This document shows, one piece after another, positions 10,225-20,322 of a stretch of 33,170 nt of DNA. The stretch is taken from the NCBI GenBank assembly GCA_008704415.1, contig VXIS01000429.1, positions 1 through 33,170 on the forward strand, given 5' to 3'. A program made the position numbers and the translations under genes. The stretch is from Sphaerosporella brunnea. Taxonomy: Eukaryota; Ascomycota; Pezizomycetes; Pezizales; Pyronemataceae. The notes below the pieces were generated by a model that did not search any database, was not told where the DNA came from, and worked only from the letters and a program-made list of their open reading frames with translations. How positions within the stretch are numbered: position 1 is the first letter of the stretch; the number at the start of each line of letters is the position of its first letter.

Positions 10225-10433
10225 TTTTTATGACCATGTCTTCTTTTCTTTTGGTTCTTCTATCACGATTTTCCTTTGTATGGCTCTATCAGATACGCGT
10301 TCCTTTCTTCCTTTTCCTTTGGAGGAGCGTGCCCCAGAGTAGGCGCAATGCCTAGGGGTGGCGATGATTCTGTATTTAACATGCCATGGCCGCAAGCGGC
10401 CAAATGCAATATGATTAAAACAAAAAAAAAAAA
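10225..10433 (+). other. LINE 3' untranslated region and poly(A) tail
   Basis: After the ORF2 stop there is about 200 bases of non-coding sequence ending in ttaaaacaaaaaaaaaaaa, an A-rich tail at about 10416-10433. It is followed at once by the second copy of the target duplication, as expected for target-primed insertion. Confidence 0.85.
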
Positions 10434-10447
10434 TCCGGATTACCATT
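10434..10447 (+). repeat. Target site duplication, 3' copy, of LINE copy 2
   Basis: TCCGGATTACCATT repeats 3927-3940 exactly and sits next to the poly(A) tail. The bases beyond it (gcctctcttg) differ from those at the 5' end. Confidence 0.9.
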
Positions 10448-10486
10448 GCCTCTCTTGCTAATGATCCCTGCGCGCTTTCACTCTCA

Positions 10487-10526
10487 ACTCGCTTTTCCCG
10501 AGTTGAATGAAAGCAAAAAGCGAGTT
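10487..10526. repeat. Hairpin with 11-base perfect stem
   Basis: AACTCGCTTTT pairs with AAAAGCGAGTT across a loop of about 18 bases. It lies just beyond the LINE 3' target duplication. It could be a decayed element end or a terminator-like fold; nothing else supports either. Confidence 0.45.
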
Positions 10527-10652
10527 GCGTACCCTTAGTGGTGGCCAGAGCGAAAAAAAAAAAATCACCATCGGCGTGTCCCGAAGAATTGTTTCCTGCC
10601 CACGCGAAACGACCTCCCCTTTAAGTATTAGCTAGGGCTGCAGCTCCGGCCC

Positions 10653-11042
10653 ATGGAGATCCGGCCTAACGGCACCCGCCAGGGGTTGCGAGCATCAGAT
10701 CTGCAGGATCAGCAAGATACGGATGCATAGATAGCGGTGCAACCCAACCCAACTCCTGCAGAACGGTCGGCCGGTGCGCAACCCCTAATCGGTACGTCCA
10801 TCCTTGAAGGGCAACAACACCTAGTAGAGGAGGTACTCCAGTTTGCTTGCAGCCAGGATATTCGCCTTCTAAGATACTTTCTATCACAACCCGAACTTGT
10901 AGAGACGTATGATGCAAAGAGAGACAGATCTAGCGATAGGTATGCGAAGTCTATGAGAAAAACGCAAGCCGAAAGAGAAAAAAACAACCCCCCGTATGAA
11001 CGAACAAGTGTATCCCTTTTTACTCGGAAAGACAGAAATTAG
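10653..11042 (+). pseudogene. Unrecognised coding remnant
   Basis: A frame opens with ATG at 10653 (MEIRPNGTRQGLRASD), meets TAG at 10728, and continues to 11042. The later part looks protein-like, with a helical, charged segment (LVEEVLQFACSQDIRLLRYF) and a Lys/Arg/Glu-rich tail. I do not recognise a family; a decayed retrotransposon gag or a short fungal gene are both possible. The region from the LINE end to here shows only the hairpin and an A12 tract near 10552. Confidence 0.25.
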
Positions 11043-11129
11043 GACATTCTAATGGACGAAAAGGACGAAAAGAACTGAAACCCAAGCCCATACGCCATAC
11101 TCCGTTGATTTTTGCCGAATATTTCACGA

Positions 11130-12274
11130 CTACCAGGCAGTGTATCCACCCTAGAAAGATGTTAACAAAGATACCAATATGCAGCATTGGTGATAACATA
11201 CGTCGATGATTATGTCGGTGCCAGTCATGTAAGTGCTGGCGTCAGAGGCCAAGAAGACGGCCAAGTTGTTCAGCTCGTCCACGCCTCCAAGACGGCCCAT
11301 AGGAGTCCTCTCCTTCCAGAGCTTCTTCTGAGCGTCCAGAGCAGGGACACGGTTCAACGCGGTGTCCATGTATCCGGGGGAAATCGAGTTGACGCGGATC
11401 TTGTAACCGGCCCACTCAGCAGCAAGGGACTTGCCGAGCATGATGACTGCAGCTTTGGAGGCGTTGTAGCAGGATTGCTGCTGGGGCCAGTTGACGATGT
11501 GTCCACTCATCGAGGCGATGAAGATCATAGAGCCACCGGCGTTGGATTTGATCATGGTGTTGCCCACGGCCTGGGCACAGACGAAAGTTCCAGTCAAGTT
11601 AATATCGACCAGGCGACGGAACATCTCTATGTCGTAGCCCTCGGCGGGCAGGTTAGAGCTGGTAAAAAATTGTTAGACGATAATCCTTAAGGTTTGAAGG
11701 ACAACATCAACTTACTCAGCGATGCCAGCGGAGGCGACCAGCACATCAATCCGACCAAACTGCTTGATGGTGGCATCAACAGCCTCCTGAACGCTCGTGT
11801 GGTTGCGAACATCAACCTGATGGAAAACGACAGGGATGCCGAACTTCGAGGAGAGCTTGGCGACAGCCTCATCACCGTGCTCCTTGAGGACGTCAAAAAT
11901 GACGAGAGCTTTGAGGTTGACATCGCACAAGGCCTCGGCAATGTTGTTGCCCAATCCGCGAGCGCCGCTAACAAGAAAGAATAGTGTGTTAGCCTACGAA
12001 TTTGAAAATGGAGGATTTGAGCTTACCCGGTCACGACAGCGATTTTTCCGTCGAGGGTAAATTTACTCAAGGTCGGGGAAATCTTGTGAGTCGCAGCCTT
12101 GACTCCGATCGTGTCCGCCACAGACTTGATGTCTGGAGTGACTATGGGCTCGCCGCGAAACGCGGTTCCTGAAAGGAACGCACGCTGGACGACAGGCACC
12201 ATGATGCGGGGGCTGACGATCCTAGCGAGGGTGTTGGTCTGTGCGAGGCGAATGATGTTGTGACGGGCGGCCAT
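11130..12274 (-). CDS. Short-chain dehydrogenase/reductase, polyol/sorbose-type, probably mitochondrial
   Basis: Exons on the minus strand are 12274-12027, 11967-11716, 11658-11202 and 11150-11130. The introns of 59, 57 and 51 bases start GTAAGC, GTAAGT and GTATGT and end TAG, CAG and TAG. Spliced, they give 325 residues ending DIIIDGGYTAW. The enzyme would oxidise or reduce a sugar alcohol or ketose with a nicotinamide cofactor. It has TGGARGLG (82-89), Asp at the end of strand 2 (VIFDV), suggesting NAD(H), Asn187, Ser218 and YNASK with Tyr231 and Lys235. The tail resembles fungal D-arabinitol dehydrogenase and sorbose reductase relatives. The first 45 or so residues are rich in Arg, Ala, Ser and hydrophobics with few acids, like a mitochondrial presequence. 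The exact substrate cannot be read from sequence. Confidence 0.9.
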
Positions 12275-14981
12275 GTTGAAAAATTAATGGGAAAGAAAGT
12301 GGTTAGGTATGTATGTGTGTGTTAAAGGGTCGTCGGGGGGGTGATCGCGATTGGATTCGTAGGAAGTTTCGTGTTGGAAGGTTTGTGGGGGATGATGAAG
12401 GAAGAGAGGTCCAGGAGCGGCGAGACGAACGGGCTATTTGAAGGGAAGAGGCAAGGGTCAGGGTTGCGAGGGGTGGGTAGCTCGAGTTGCTTTGCTTGCT
12501 TGGTCTTCCACCACCACTCACTCAAGCAAGCAAGCAGCAAGCTGCAAGAGAGCTCAGCGGTGATTGCAATGCGGATGGCAGGCGTCCGAACCCTACCGGC
12601 AGTGCTAAAATTGATCTGTTTTAGCGTGCTTTCCTGTTCCAGAAGCGTCGGACATCGAACAGGGGTGCGACGGCGATCCTGTGTTTTTTCTTTTTTTTCT
12701 TTTTTTGATTCTGCACCCACACCTCCGCACAGCGGCGACAACACGTGTGGTGTGGGTGGCCCCGGGGTGGCCTCGGACCTTCGCTAGAGCTACCGGACCG
12801 GGTACAGGACGAAACGCAAAAACTAACACCACAGATCTCGCTCACGGATCTCTCTTTCGCTTTCTCCAGCGTCGACGCCGGACACAGTTCCGTCCAACCG
12901 CCACGCAACGCCTCCCCCCCCCCCCCCAATCCCGCCCCGTTTGCCTGTGCTCCCGTAAGTGCATACCGAGGCCATTCGACAGTGACAGCTGTATTTACTG
13001 TGCACAGACCTACAGACTACTGGACGGGTTGAGATGCTGCGGGCGGCGTGGACCGTGTATCTGGCATCACAGCTCCGACACTACTCTAGTGGTACTAAGC
13101 ACTTGAGTCGACAGCTTCCCCTATTCCTTTGCCACCAACCCTTGCCCATCACAGACTGCGGCGGCGACGGCGGCGGCGACAGTGATGTAAGCAGCAGCAG
13201 CTCCGGCAAGAAAAGTTGTCACTTGCAATGTAGATCATCATCTTTTTTTTTTCCTTGGACCGCTCGAGAACGCGACAACGACGCATCCTAGCTGCCGTGA
13301 GACAATTTTGCTATTGTCCACTGTGGCAGCTGTATTTTTCGATGCTTCCAATCAATTGCAAAGAGAACGAGAGTAAAAAAAAAAAAAAAAAAAAAAAAAA
13401 ACGGTATCGGTGCAGCATCTCTCTCTCGCGCTCGCACACATACACACACACACTCTCTCTCTCCCTCTCTCCCTATTTCTCGACATCTGCGATAAGAGCC
13501 TGCAAGCCGCCAACCACCGTGTCCAGCAATGACAAAGTGTGCAGTGCGTGAATCCGTCCCTTTCGTACAACCAATCTGCAGTCCCTGGTCCGTGCGTTCC
13601 GGGAGCGCGGCAGAGCAGGGGGTGTGGAACGAGAGCTTAATTTTAAGCCGCACCCTGACCATCGGACAGCACTCGCCCGCTGCTGTTTAATTTTTTAATT
13701 TTTCTCGGCGAGCCCATTAGTGCAAAGCGGGGAGGCACCCACCTGCATCTGCTGGGCGGGTGAGAGGATCCGGCGGGGTAAACATGGCGTCTTCGATGAC
13801 GACGGCACACCTTGACGCATGTGGCCGCCTTGACTCTGCGCAAAGCAGGTGCGTGCTGGTGCTGGTGCCGTCGGTAAAGCTGTGTCGCACGGCTTCCGCT
13901 GCGGCACTGTTTCTATGTAGCTAACTACAACGTGGAATCGCGACAAGGTCGTGGGCAGGAACAACAGACCAGTCCGCGCGTCATCATCGCATGGAGATAG
14001 CAAAGAGATCGCCCCGAATGTTTAATACGAGTTGTCCTGTCCGTACACAGAAAAGTCCTGTCTTGCGGATATGTATCTATGTGCCGTGATTTTTCACGAC
14101 GATCTAGAGCCCAGTTTCTCCCCCAAACAAAATACCTCTCAGCCTTTTCGAGCCACCCCATGTACAGAGTACATTATTCTAAAGCAGCCTGATAACCAGC
14201 AAAGCGTTGAACGAAACAAAAAAAATCCCCCCCAAGCTCCCCACTCCCGACGGAAATACCAAGAAAACCACACTGTTATCGGCTCGCAACGCTGTTTTGA
14301 TGTCAACGTCATAGTTGGGCAATGTTGTTCATTGTATGTACTAGTACACGGAATACATGGATATGTCGAAATCAACAGAAATTGGTTTTAGAGAACTCAT
14401 CAACTATCCAGGAGCAAAGCCGTCTGCGATGCTCCCACCGCGGGAAAGGGTCTTCCTCATAACCACACACCATTTTGAACTATTCTACTTGGCTGAAGTG
14501 TTCCTATGGCAGGATGCAGACGTGTCTAGGATCCCAGCGTCCTCTTGATTTTTAGTGTACTGGATCGCAAACCCCCTCCTTTTTGATTAAAAAGAGTGTT
14601 CACTGATCGGCCGAAAGACTCAAGAGCGCAACAATGCTTGTGAAACTCCCATCTGGCAGACCGCAAAGGTCTTGGTATTCTTGAAGGGACTATGCCAATC
14701 GGCGGCGATGAACTCGATGCAAGACCAGCCTTTTTGTGTGATTCATGTCGTGTGTCGTCCGCGCGTTTGGCGTTCGCTCGGAAGGAAGCAAGGCCTTTGA
14801 GCTGGTTGGTACAGATAACATGTGATCTGTCTACATACTCTGCGCCGCCTCCTCCTGCAGAAGCTATCTCATTCGGTAATGGAGTCGTGATGCATGACGA
14901 GCCACGGGGATCTCACTCGATGGCTGGAACCGACGCGCAGGAAACGGCGCATCGATAAGTTCATAGAATATCTAACTACTC
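12275..14981. other. Gene-poor interval with homopolymer and microsatellite tracts
   Basis: This stretch lies upstream of the dehydrogenase gene and should hold its promoter and 5' leader. I see no convincing gene: the open frames are low-complexity or lack family signatures. Notable tracts are C14 (about 12914-12927), A27 (about 13375-13401), a CA repeat running into CT repeats (about 13434-13475), and pyrimidine-rich runs near 12690-12710. The two sides may be old element debris, but no ends were found. Confidence 0.6.
13375..13475. repeat. A27 tract followed by CA/CT microsatellite
   Basis: A run of about 27 A residues (13375-13401) is followed by CT-, CA- and again CT-rich dinucleotide runs to about 13475. 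The A tract could be the tail of an unrecognised retroposon on the plus strand, but I found no matching duplication. Confidence 0.7.
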
Positions 14982-15433
14982 TACAGTAGAAGCTGTCTAT
15001 AAGAAAATGGCTTATAAGAATATGCTGGGTATAAGAATACCTGGTCGCGGTCCCGACGATTTTGTATGGGGAATAAGAATATTATTTTTTTCGTGTCTGA
15101 CAAACCACCGGAGCCCAAAATCACACTGGCTTCTCAGCAGCGGGACCCAGAGAAGCGGAATGCGAAAGTCACCAGTGCTCTAAGCGCTTGATGCTTTGAG
15201 AAAATATGCTGCAGACCTGGTTGGAGGATTTCTTTGGGCGCATGTAGAACCTAGACTTTGTAACTACATAATGCGGAACGCCGAGGGATGCGTCCGGAGA
15301 GCATCGCTTGAGCTCTTGGGGACGCGTCACTTGTGATCACTCATACGCCAAGCCACGCCCTCTATGAGAACAATCGCTATAAGAATACACCCTCCCTAGG
15401 ACCAGCGTATTCTTATAGACAGCTTCTACTGTA
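14982..15433. mobile_element. 452-base MITE with 24-base perfect inverted ends (Tc1/pogo-like)
   Basis: Positions 14982-15005 and 15410-15433 are exact reverse complements over 24 bases, starting TACAGTAGAAGCTG. Taking the outer TA as the target duplication leaves CAGT...ACTG ends, as in pogo/Fot1-type elements of the Tc1/mariner superfamily. The motif ataagaata is repeated near both ends (about 15012, 15030, 15071, 15379 and inverted at 15406), possible transposase-binding iterations. There is no transposase, so it is non-autonomous. Its small size and perfect ends suggest fairly recent movement. Confidence 0.88.
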
Positions 15434-15469
15434 TTCTACAAATGGCCATGTTTCTTTTTCACCCGGTTA

Positions 15470-15790
15470 ACTTCACGATATGGTTGGGGACGCCTGTGTG
15501 CCTGACACCCGTTTTGAGCGTACTGACACATACAAAACACCCCCGTCGAGTGATGAGCGTAAATCTTCCATTTTTCACACCCGAGTGTCATTGGTCTCTA
15601 GAACTTGGATGTTGTATTCTCCATAGCCAGCAGGAATTTCGAGAATCCGAGTCTGATGGGTGATAGAGCGAGCGAAAATAAGCACACTATCAATGTTCTT
15701 TTTGAAAATATATCTTTTTCGCAGCCCAAAGTGGGGGTACCTATATCCACACCGGGTATAGGCGCCAACCATAGGCGAGGTGCTGCACAT
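15470..15790. repeat. Unnamed dispersed repeat, copy 2
   Basis: It matches 3420-3795 in block order (see that entry), including the exact 17-mer at 15662-15678. It begins about 37 bases after the 452-base MITE. No terminal repeat or open frame explains it. 15791-15979 shows nothing else. Confidence 0.65.
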
Positions 15791-15979
15791 CTCGCCCGGC
15801 CGTGACGAGTAACTTTCTGCATAGTTAGGCTTCATACATACGAAGTGGCCTGCCGTTACGTATCGGCGATCTGATTAGCGTGAACGGGAGGGATCCGATC
15901 TCGGAGCACATGACCCCGCGCCGCGTGGGAGTCGCAAATCTCAGCCGGCAGTTCCAAGCTCCGAGCACACATGTACTAG

Positions 15980-16209
15980 TACAGTAAGCGAATCGAAATC
16001 CGCGAACGCGGATTTTGTGTGACCGATCCTTCGTGCGACATCATCATGATATTTCGACGCTGTCATCTGCGCGCCCAATCACAGGGTACAAGCTGTTATG
16101 GATGCGGAGGGAAAGAGAACGAAGTATTATGTGGATTTGTCTTGAGAAATATCAACTCAAACGACGTGCGCTCAAACAAGCGTTCGCGGATCTCGACTCG
16201 CTTACTGTA
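15980..16209. mobile_element. 230-base MITE with 30-base inverted ends (Tc1/pogo-like)
   Basis: 15980-16009 and 16180-16209 are reverse complements with 28 of 30 bases matching, starting TACAGTAAGCGA. The outer TA and the CAGT end match the style of the 452-base MITE, so both may depend on related transposases, although the rest of the ends differ. The left end also contains its own small palindrome (AAATCCGC...GCGGATTT). No coding capacity. 16210-16602 holds only AT-rich sequence downstream of the next gene. Confidence 0.82.
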
Positions 16210-16602
16210 CAGACTAAGTACCTATGTATTCATGTATGTAATTTGATACCGGGAAAGACCCCCCTGAATTGCTTTTTTCTTGTGAATATGGCAACTGATA
16301 AACCATATCTGGTAGTTTTAGGCTTGCCAAGGATAGTTTTTGTTTTTTCTAACTTCCTTTTAGAGAAATCAACTTCCCTATAATAAGGTAACTTTTTGTC
16401 ACTAACCAAATCTGGGGAGTATCTCTTATCCGAGATAGGCAGCTTCAAAAAATAAATGAGATTTTTGTTTCCTTCAACAAGAACCATCCATGTTTCCATC
16501 GTGCTCGCTCGCCTGACCAACCAACAAAAACAACCCCCACCAACCATCCCCACGCATCTAGCTTTGATCATCTGACTACAAAGTAATTACATAGTTACCC
16601 AT

Positions 16603-18443
16603 TCAGATTGCTTCAACATAGTTACTAAACGAGGTTGTTAGTATCAAGAACTTACACGATTGAATTGTGTCAGCAGATGACATACCTGGGGAATATTCCA
16701 GTTTTGTCGCCCAGTTGTCCAGTCCACCAGTCCTACATCAACCGTCAGCAACATCCATGGGCACAAAACATTACACATCCCGCGTTTCTGGCCTCCACGA
16801 TTGCGCAGAGAGAGATGCAAGGTGGGTACACTGACATTTTTGGACTCTGTGCGTTTCGTAATGGTGATGATATCACCCTTCTTGAACCCCAGATCACCCT
16901 CCTCAGTGGCATTGAACGTGTAGAGAGCAACTGCCTGGTTCGCACGCAGCTCTGCTGGCTGAGGCTTGAACACCGGTTTCGGGGCGGTGGGTCTCCCCGG
17001 AGGCGGCCCTTTCTTGGGACTGGAAGGAGAAACTGGATTGTCAGAGTAGGTGCTGTTGAAATACTGCCTCTGAAACTGTGAACTTCTAGCATGGTCAATC
17101 GCATCGAACGTTGTTGCAGGATCGGCCCGATGCCTGTCCCAATAGGCAGGGTCGTCGTTCCAGGTCGACGCTCGGTTTCTTGTCGCCGTCTGGCTCGCAC
17201 CAAATGATCCTCGAGGGCTATCTTCGCTGAAACCTGAAGCCCTTCTGCTGTTGCTGCTGAAAGTGAAGTCGTCTCGGCGGTCGTCATACTGAGGGATGTC
17301 ATTGTACATGTCATCGTAACTGTTTCCAGTGAACCTTCCAGAAAACACCCGAGAGCCGAGGACTCGCATCAGAACGTCGGCCTCCGGTGGTGGGTGAACG
17401 GTACCGGAGAGCAGTTGTCGTGCAGAAATCTAGAGCGTTCCCCGATGAGCTCTCCTCACCTACATCGATACACAACCAGCTTACCGGACCACCGTAAAAC
17501 TTAGCATTTGCATCCTTGCGTTCCATTATGACGGATCCTTCCAGGGACACACCAGCAAAAAGACCTTTCGTTTTGCTGGTCAGGGATATTAGTGCCACAT
17601 TGTACGGGCTGGTATAGAATTGTGATTGCTGTACCTGTAGGAGAAAATCGCAGCAACCGATCTTATGCTGGCAGCACCACCGGCCTCGGCATTGCGCCCA
17701 ACAGGGCCCGCAGCCACCGACACATTGCCGCCCAATGTTAAGCTGAATGATGTGTGAGCTGGATCAAGTCGACGTGTTGCACAAAGCGTGAGACCCCACC
17801 TTCCGGCTTGCGCAAACGTCTTGACAGCGCTTGCATCGTTTAAGATGAAAACAAAATCTGTGAGTTCGGCGCCCAGCTGCCCGCCAAAGCCAGCACTGCC
17901 TTCCCATCAGTCGCTTGAATCGGATGCATAATATAGATGAGGACACCAACCCGGCAGTTCCGATCGCAGAAGGCGCCGACCAAGCTAAAAATCGAGTAAC
18001 TAGTCAGTAACTACAGTAATCTCAAGACAGCATGCAAACACAGGCGGTGAATATTTCTCAAGAATAATAGCATACATCCATCTGGCCTTCGAGCGATAAC
18101 CAGTCCAGAACCGCCTCTCACGGTTACAAGGAATCCAGCCTTTGCTACGGAGAGAATTGCGAGACCCTGCACAACATCGCAACATGAGCCTCATCCGTTA
18201 TCCAAACGCCCCACCCGCATACAAAGTATGGGATGACGATAAGAAGTGCAACCTTTGCATTCGCAAGGATCGATGGTGGAATGATCTTATCGGGGCCGAA
18301 TGACTGCTTCGGATCTACAAACGATGTGAGGATTCTGGCGGCTTTCCGACATTCGCTCTGGAGGTTCGAAGGTATAGGGTTGCTGCAAAAAGGGTTAGAT
18401 CTGACTCCAGAATATTGACGTTTGGAACAAACTTGATGTGCAT
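16603..18443 (-). CDS. YSC84: Ysc84/Lsb3-type SYLF-SH3 protein (actin patch/endocytosis)
   Basis: Ten minus-strand exons were reconstructed: 18443-18433, 18382-18253, 18166-18076, 17984-17951, 17895-17800, 17742-17635, 17575-17485, 17429-16836, 16732-16686, 16624-16603. They add to 1224 bases, 407 residues plus stop, and every junction keeps frame. The start MHINNPIPSNLQSEC matches the family N-terminus. The SYLF (DUF500) domain fills about residues 1-215, with RKAARILTSFVDP, DGSWSAPSAIGTAGAGFGGQ and KGLFAGVSLEGS. A Ser/Asp/Arg-rich linker follows. The C-terminal SH3 (352-407) has ALYTF, DWWTG and GIFPSNYVEAI. Family members bind membranes and actin at endocytic sites and contact proline-rich partners through SH3. 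The gene looks intact despite surrounding transposons. Two donors (GTTTGT, GTTGCA) are weak, so those edges need transcripts. Confidence 0.92.
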
Positions 18444-19494
18444 GATTTGTGCGGGCGAAAGCAAAAGACAGCTATCGAAATGGAGGGTTGGGTTATGGAA
18501 AGATAGAGGTAAAAGCAATTTTGAGCGGCGTTTGCAGGTACGGAGGGGTCTGCTGATTGAGTTGATTGCGAAGCTCTACGACGCTGACGTTGAGCTGTCA
18601 ATTTGACTTGAACGGATAAGATCCGAACCTTGGCTTTTCTACCAGTGCCGACCCGGAGTTAAATTTCTGTTCGGTGATACGGGACACCTTCGACAGCGTG
18701 AAGCTGAAGCCTCTGCGAGACTTTCAAACTCTCGCCTTGTTGATTTTTCTTTGCACCACACTCATGGCTTAGTTACAATAATTATAATAACTACTCTCCT
18801 ACCTAGAGTAGAGTGCGTGGAAAAGTGGAAGGCGGTATGACGACCTCCGGAAGGGCCGGCCCTGTCGCGATGAGGTCATCTTTGCTTTTGCACGTGCTGA
18901 CGCACAAGGTTTCGGACGCTCAGCCTCATATTTAATCACTCGGTATCGAGTAGGGATGGATAAGTCTCGATCCGCTACGGTAGCGTACGGTAGCAATAGG
19001 TGATTGTTTGATACGTGTCATATACCTCTGGGCAAGCCGCGGACGGACGTCATGATAGGAATTCTACAGCGCAGGCCCGGTACAATTATTAGACACCTCA
19101 CGAACGCATAAAATACTCTAGATTAATGCGGCGGCACCCGCTGAACCCAGTCCGGTGAAAAGACAACACCGTTCTCAAACCGTTCAAGCCACAATAACTC
19201 CTCCTCCAACAGTGTATCGACATTGCATTTATGCCAGTTTATGAAGTTAGCATCGCCTACAGCCTGGCGGTCCAGCGGTTGATGTGTATGAAGAAAGCTT
19301 GAGGAGGAAGGCGATTGCGTTTAGTATCATGGATGAGGTTCCTGATGGAGAAGGAACGCTTAGAGGGAACTGAATTCCCTAGAAACCCCGGAACATCAGT
19401 GCTAGTGCGTGATAGACAGAGGGTGAAGCATACCCGGAGTGTGGAAGATACACAAAGTCAGCCGGCTCAGCTCAGGAACCATTTCCAGCAACTA
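18444..19494. other. Intergenic, 5' side of the YSC84-like gene
   Basis: This must include the promoter of the minus-strand YSC84-like gene. I see no gene. One short local duplication (ctacggtagcgtacggtagc, near 18976-18995) is present. Open frames here are short and lack recognisable motifs. Confidence 0.5.
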
Positions 19495-19504
19495 TTTCCA
19501 GAAC
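19495..19504 (+). repeat. 10-base target duplication, left, of Mutator-like element
   Basis: TTTCCAGAAC is repeated exactly at 20313-20322, immediately outside the two inverted ends. Confidence 0.9.
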
Positions 19505-20312
19505 GAGAAAAGGTCTACAATGCCCGTCTGGCGCTTATTATGTTCTAAAATGCCCGACCGGTTTTAAATGCCCGCACCATAAATAGTGTGGCTTGACAAG
19601 AGGCTGATGCCGTGACTCCGGCGGGTGTTTTAGTACTCAAGAGCGGCTAAGGGGAGGCCGCCGCGCGGGCCCACGGCGAAGTATACAAGGTGAGGATATG
19701 TACGCGCGAATGAGAACGTGAATTACTACTCTACAACGTCCTCTAGATGAGAAATTCATGATTAGAGCCCCGGAGGGAGCGCCCTGCAGTTGCGTACATT
19801 GAGACCTTCCCCGTGACAGCGAGAACACCGTTGAACCCTATCAGGCACGTCCAGAGCTCCTACAAAAGCAGCCCGGCGTGCGCGCTGTTCCCCAGCTGTG
19901 AGACGTGCCGTTTGGGGTCGACCTCGCGCTTTTTTGAACGTAGTAAAAGTTGGAAATTCTTGGCCTTCGTGTAGCGACATGCTGTGGTTAGGCGTGGAGA
20001 ATTACAGGCGGAAGACGTGTAGGCGGAGGTGGAAGACGTATAGGCGGAGGTGGAAGACGTGTAGGCGGAGGCGGAAGATGTGTCGGTGGAGGCAGAGGCG
20101 GAAACCGTGCGGGCGGCGAGCGGACGGGGGACGGGGACACGCAAGTGGACGGGACACAGATGAGGACACCTTGCAATAATTCTCCTCTCTCAGCCACAGA
20201 CGGGCATTGTGGACTTTTGTCTTAACGATTTCTTTTTTTGTGCGGGCATTTAAAACCGGTCGGGCATTGTAGAACATAATAAGCGCCAGACGGGCATTGT
20301 AGACCTTTTCTC
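19505..20312. mobile_element. 808-base non-autonomous Mutator-like element (MULE)
   Basis: Inverted ends at 19505-19577 and 20240-20312 are 73 bases long with one mismatch, and begin GAGAAAAGG. A 10-base direct duplication flanks them exactly. Long inverted ends with a 9-11 base duplication are the hallmark of the Mutator superfamily. Each end contains three spaced copies of an AATGCCCG motif; another inverted copy lies inside at about 20198-20212. No transposase is present. The middle carries a GC-rich tandem repeat (about 20006-20110), which may be captured or expanded sequence. The near-identical ends point to recent insertion. Confidence 0.92.
20006..20110. repeat. Tandem repeat inside the MULE
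   Basis: Units of about 21-24 bases built on gtaggcggaggtggaagac are repeated three to four times, then decay into GGCGG-rich sequence. On the minus strand this reads as SASAYTSST-type repeats, but no gene context supports translation. Confidence 0.75.
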
Positions 20313-20322
20313 TTTCCAGAAC
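20313..20322 (+). repeat. 10-base target duplication, right, of Mutator-like element
   Basis: TTTCCAGAAC, identical to 19495-19504. Confidence 0.9.

Larger units (their letters stand above)
3941..10433 (+). mobile_element. Tad-like LINE, copy 2, near full length
   Basis: This 6.5-kb non-LTR retrotransposon is bounded by an exact 14-base target duplication and ends in a poly(A) tail (about 10416-10433). It carries ORF1 (gag-like, zinc knuckles) and ORF2 in the order endonuclease, reverse transcriptase, RNase H, C-terminal zinc motif. This order is typical of fungal Tad1-type LINEs. ORF1 is intact. ORF2 has a single stop at 7803 and frameshifts near 9530, 9730 and 9960, so the copy is probably inactive but young compared with copy 1. 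The 3' untranslated part is 10225-10433. Confidence 0.95.

Noticed and set aside
12681..13106. Plus-strand frame of 141 codons upstream of the dehydrogenase
   Set aside because: Starts in a T-rich tract, crosses the C14 run and lacks any domain; likely chance.
13434..13475. CRISPR-like or regular array
   Set aside because: Only dinucleotide microsatellite runs; no spaced unique segments.
16681..16740. Apparent frameshift in the SH3 domain of the YSC84-like gene
   Set aside because: A careful re-read of the plus strand gives DWWTGQLGDKTGIFP in frame; the shift was a reading error.
18355..18380. tRNA-like T-loop (ggttcgaagg)
   Set aside because: No acceptor or anticodon stems around it; it is part of an exon of the YSC84-like gene.
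19898..20179. Arg/Lys-rich or SASAYTSST-repeat proteins within the MULE
   Set aside because: Both readings arise from the same tandem repeat; no start context, introns or homolog support either.
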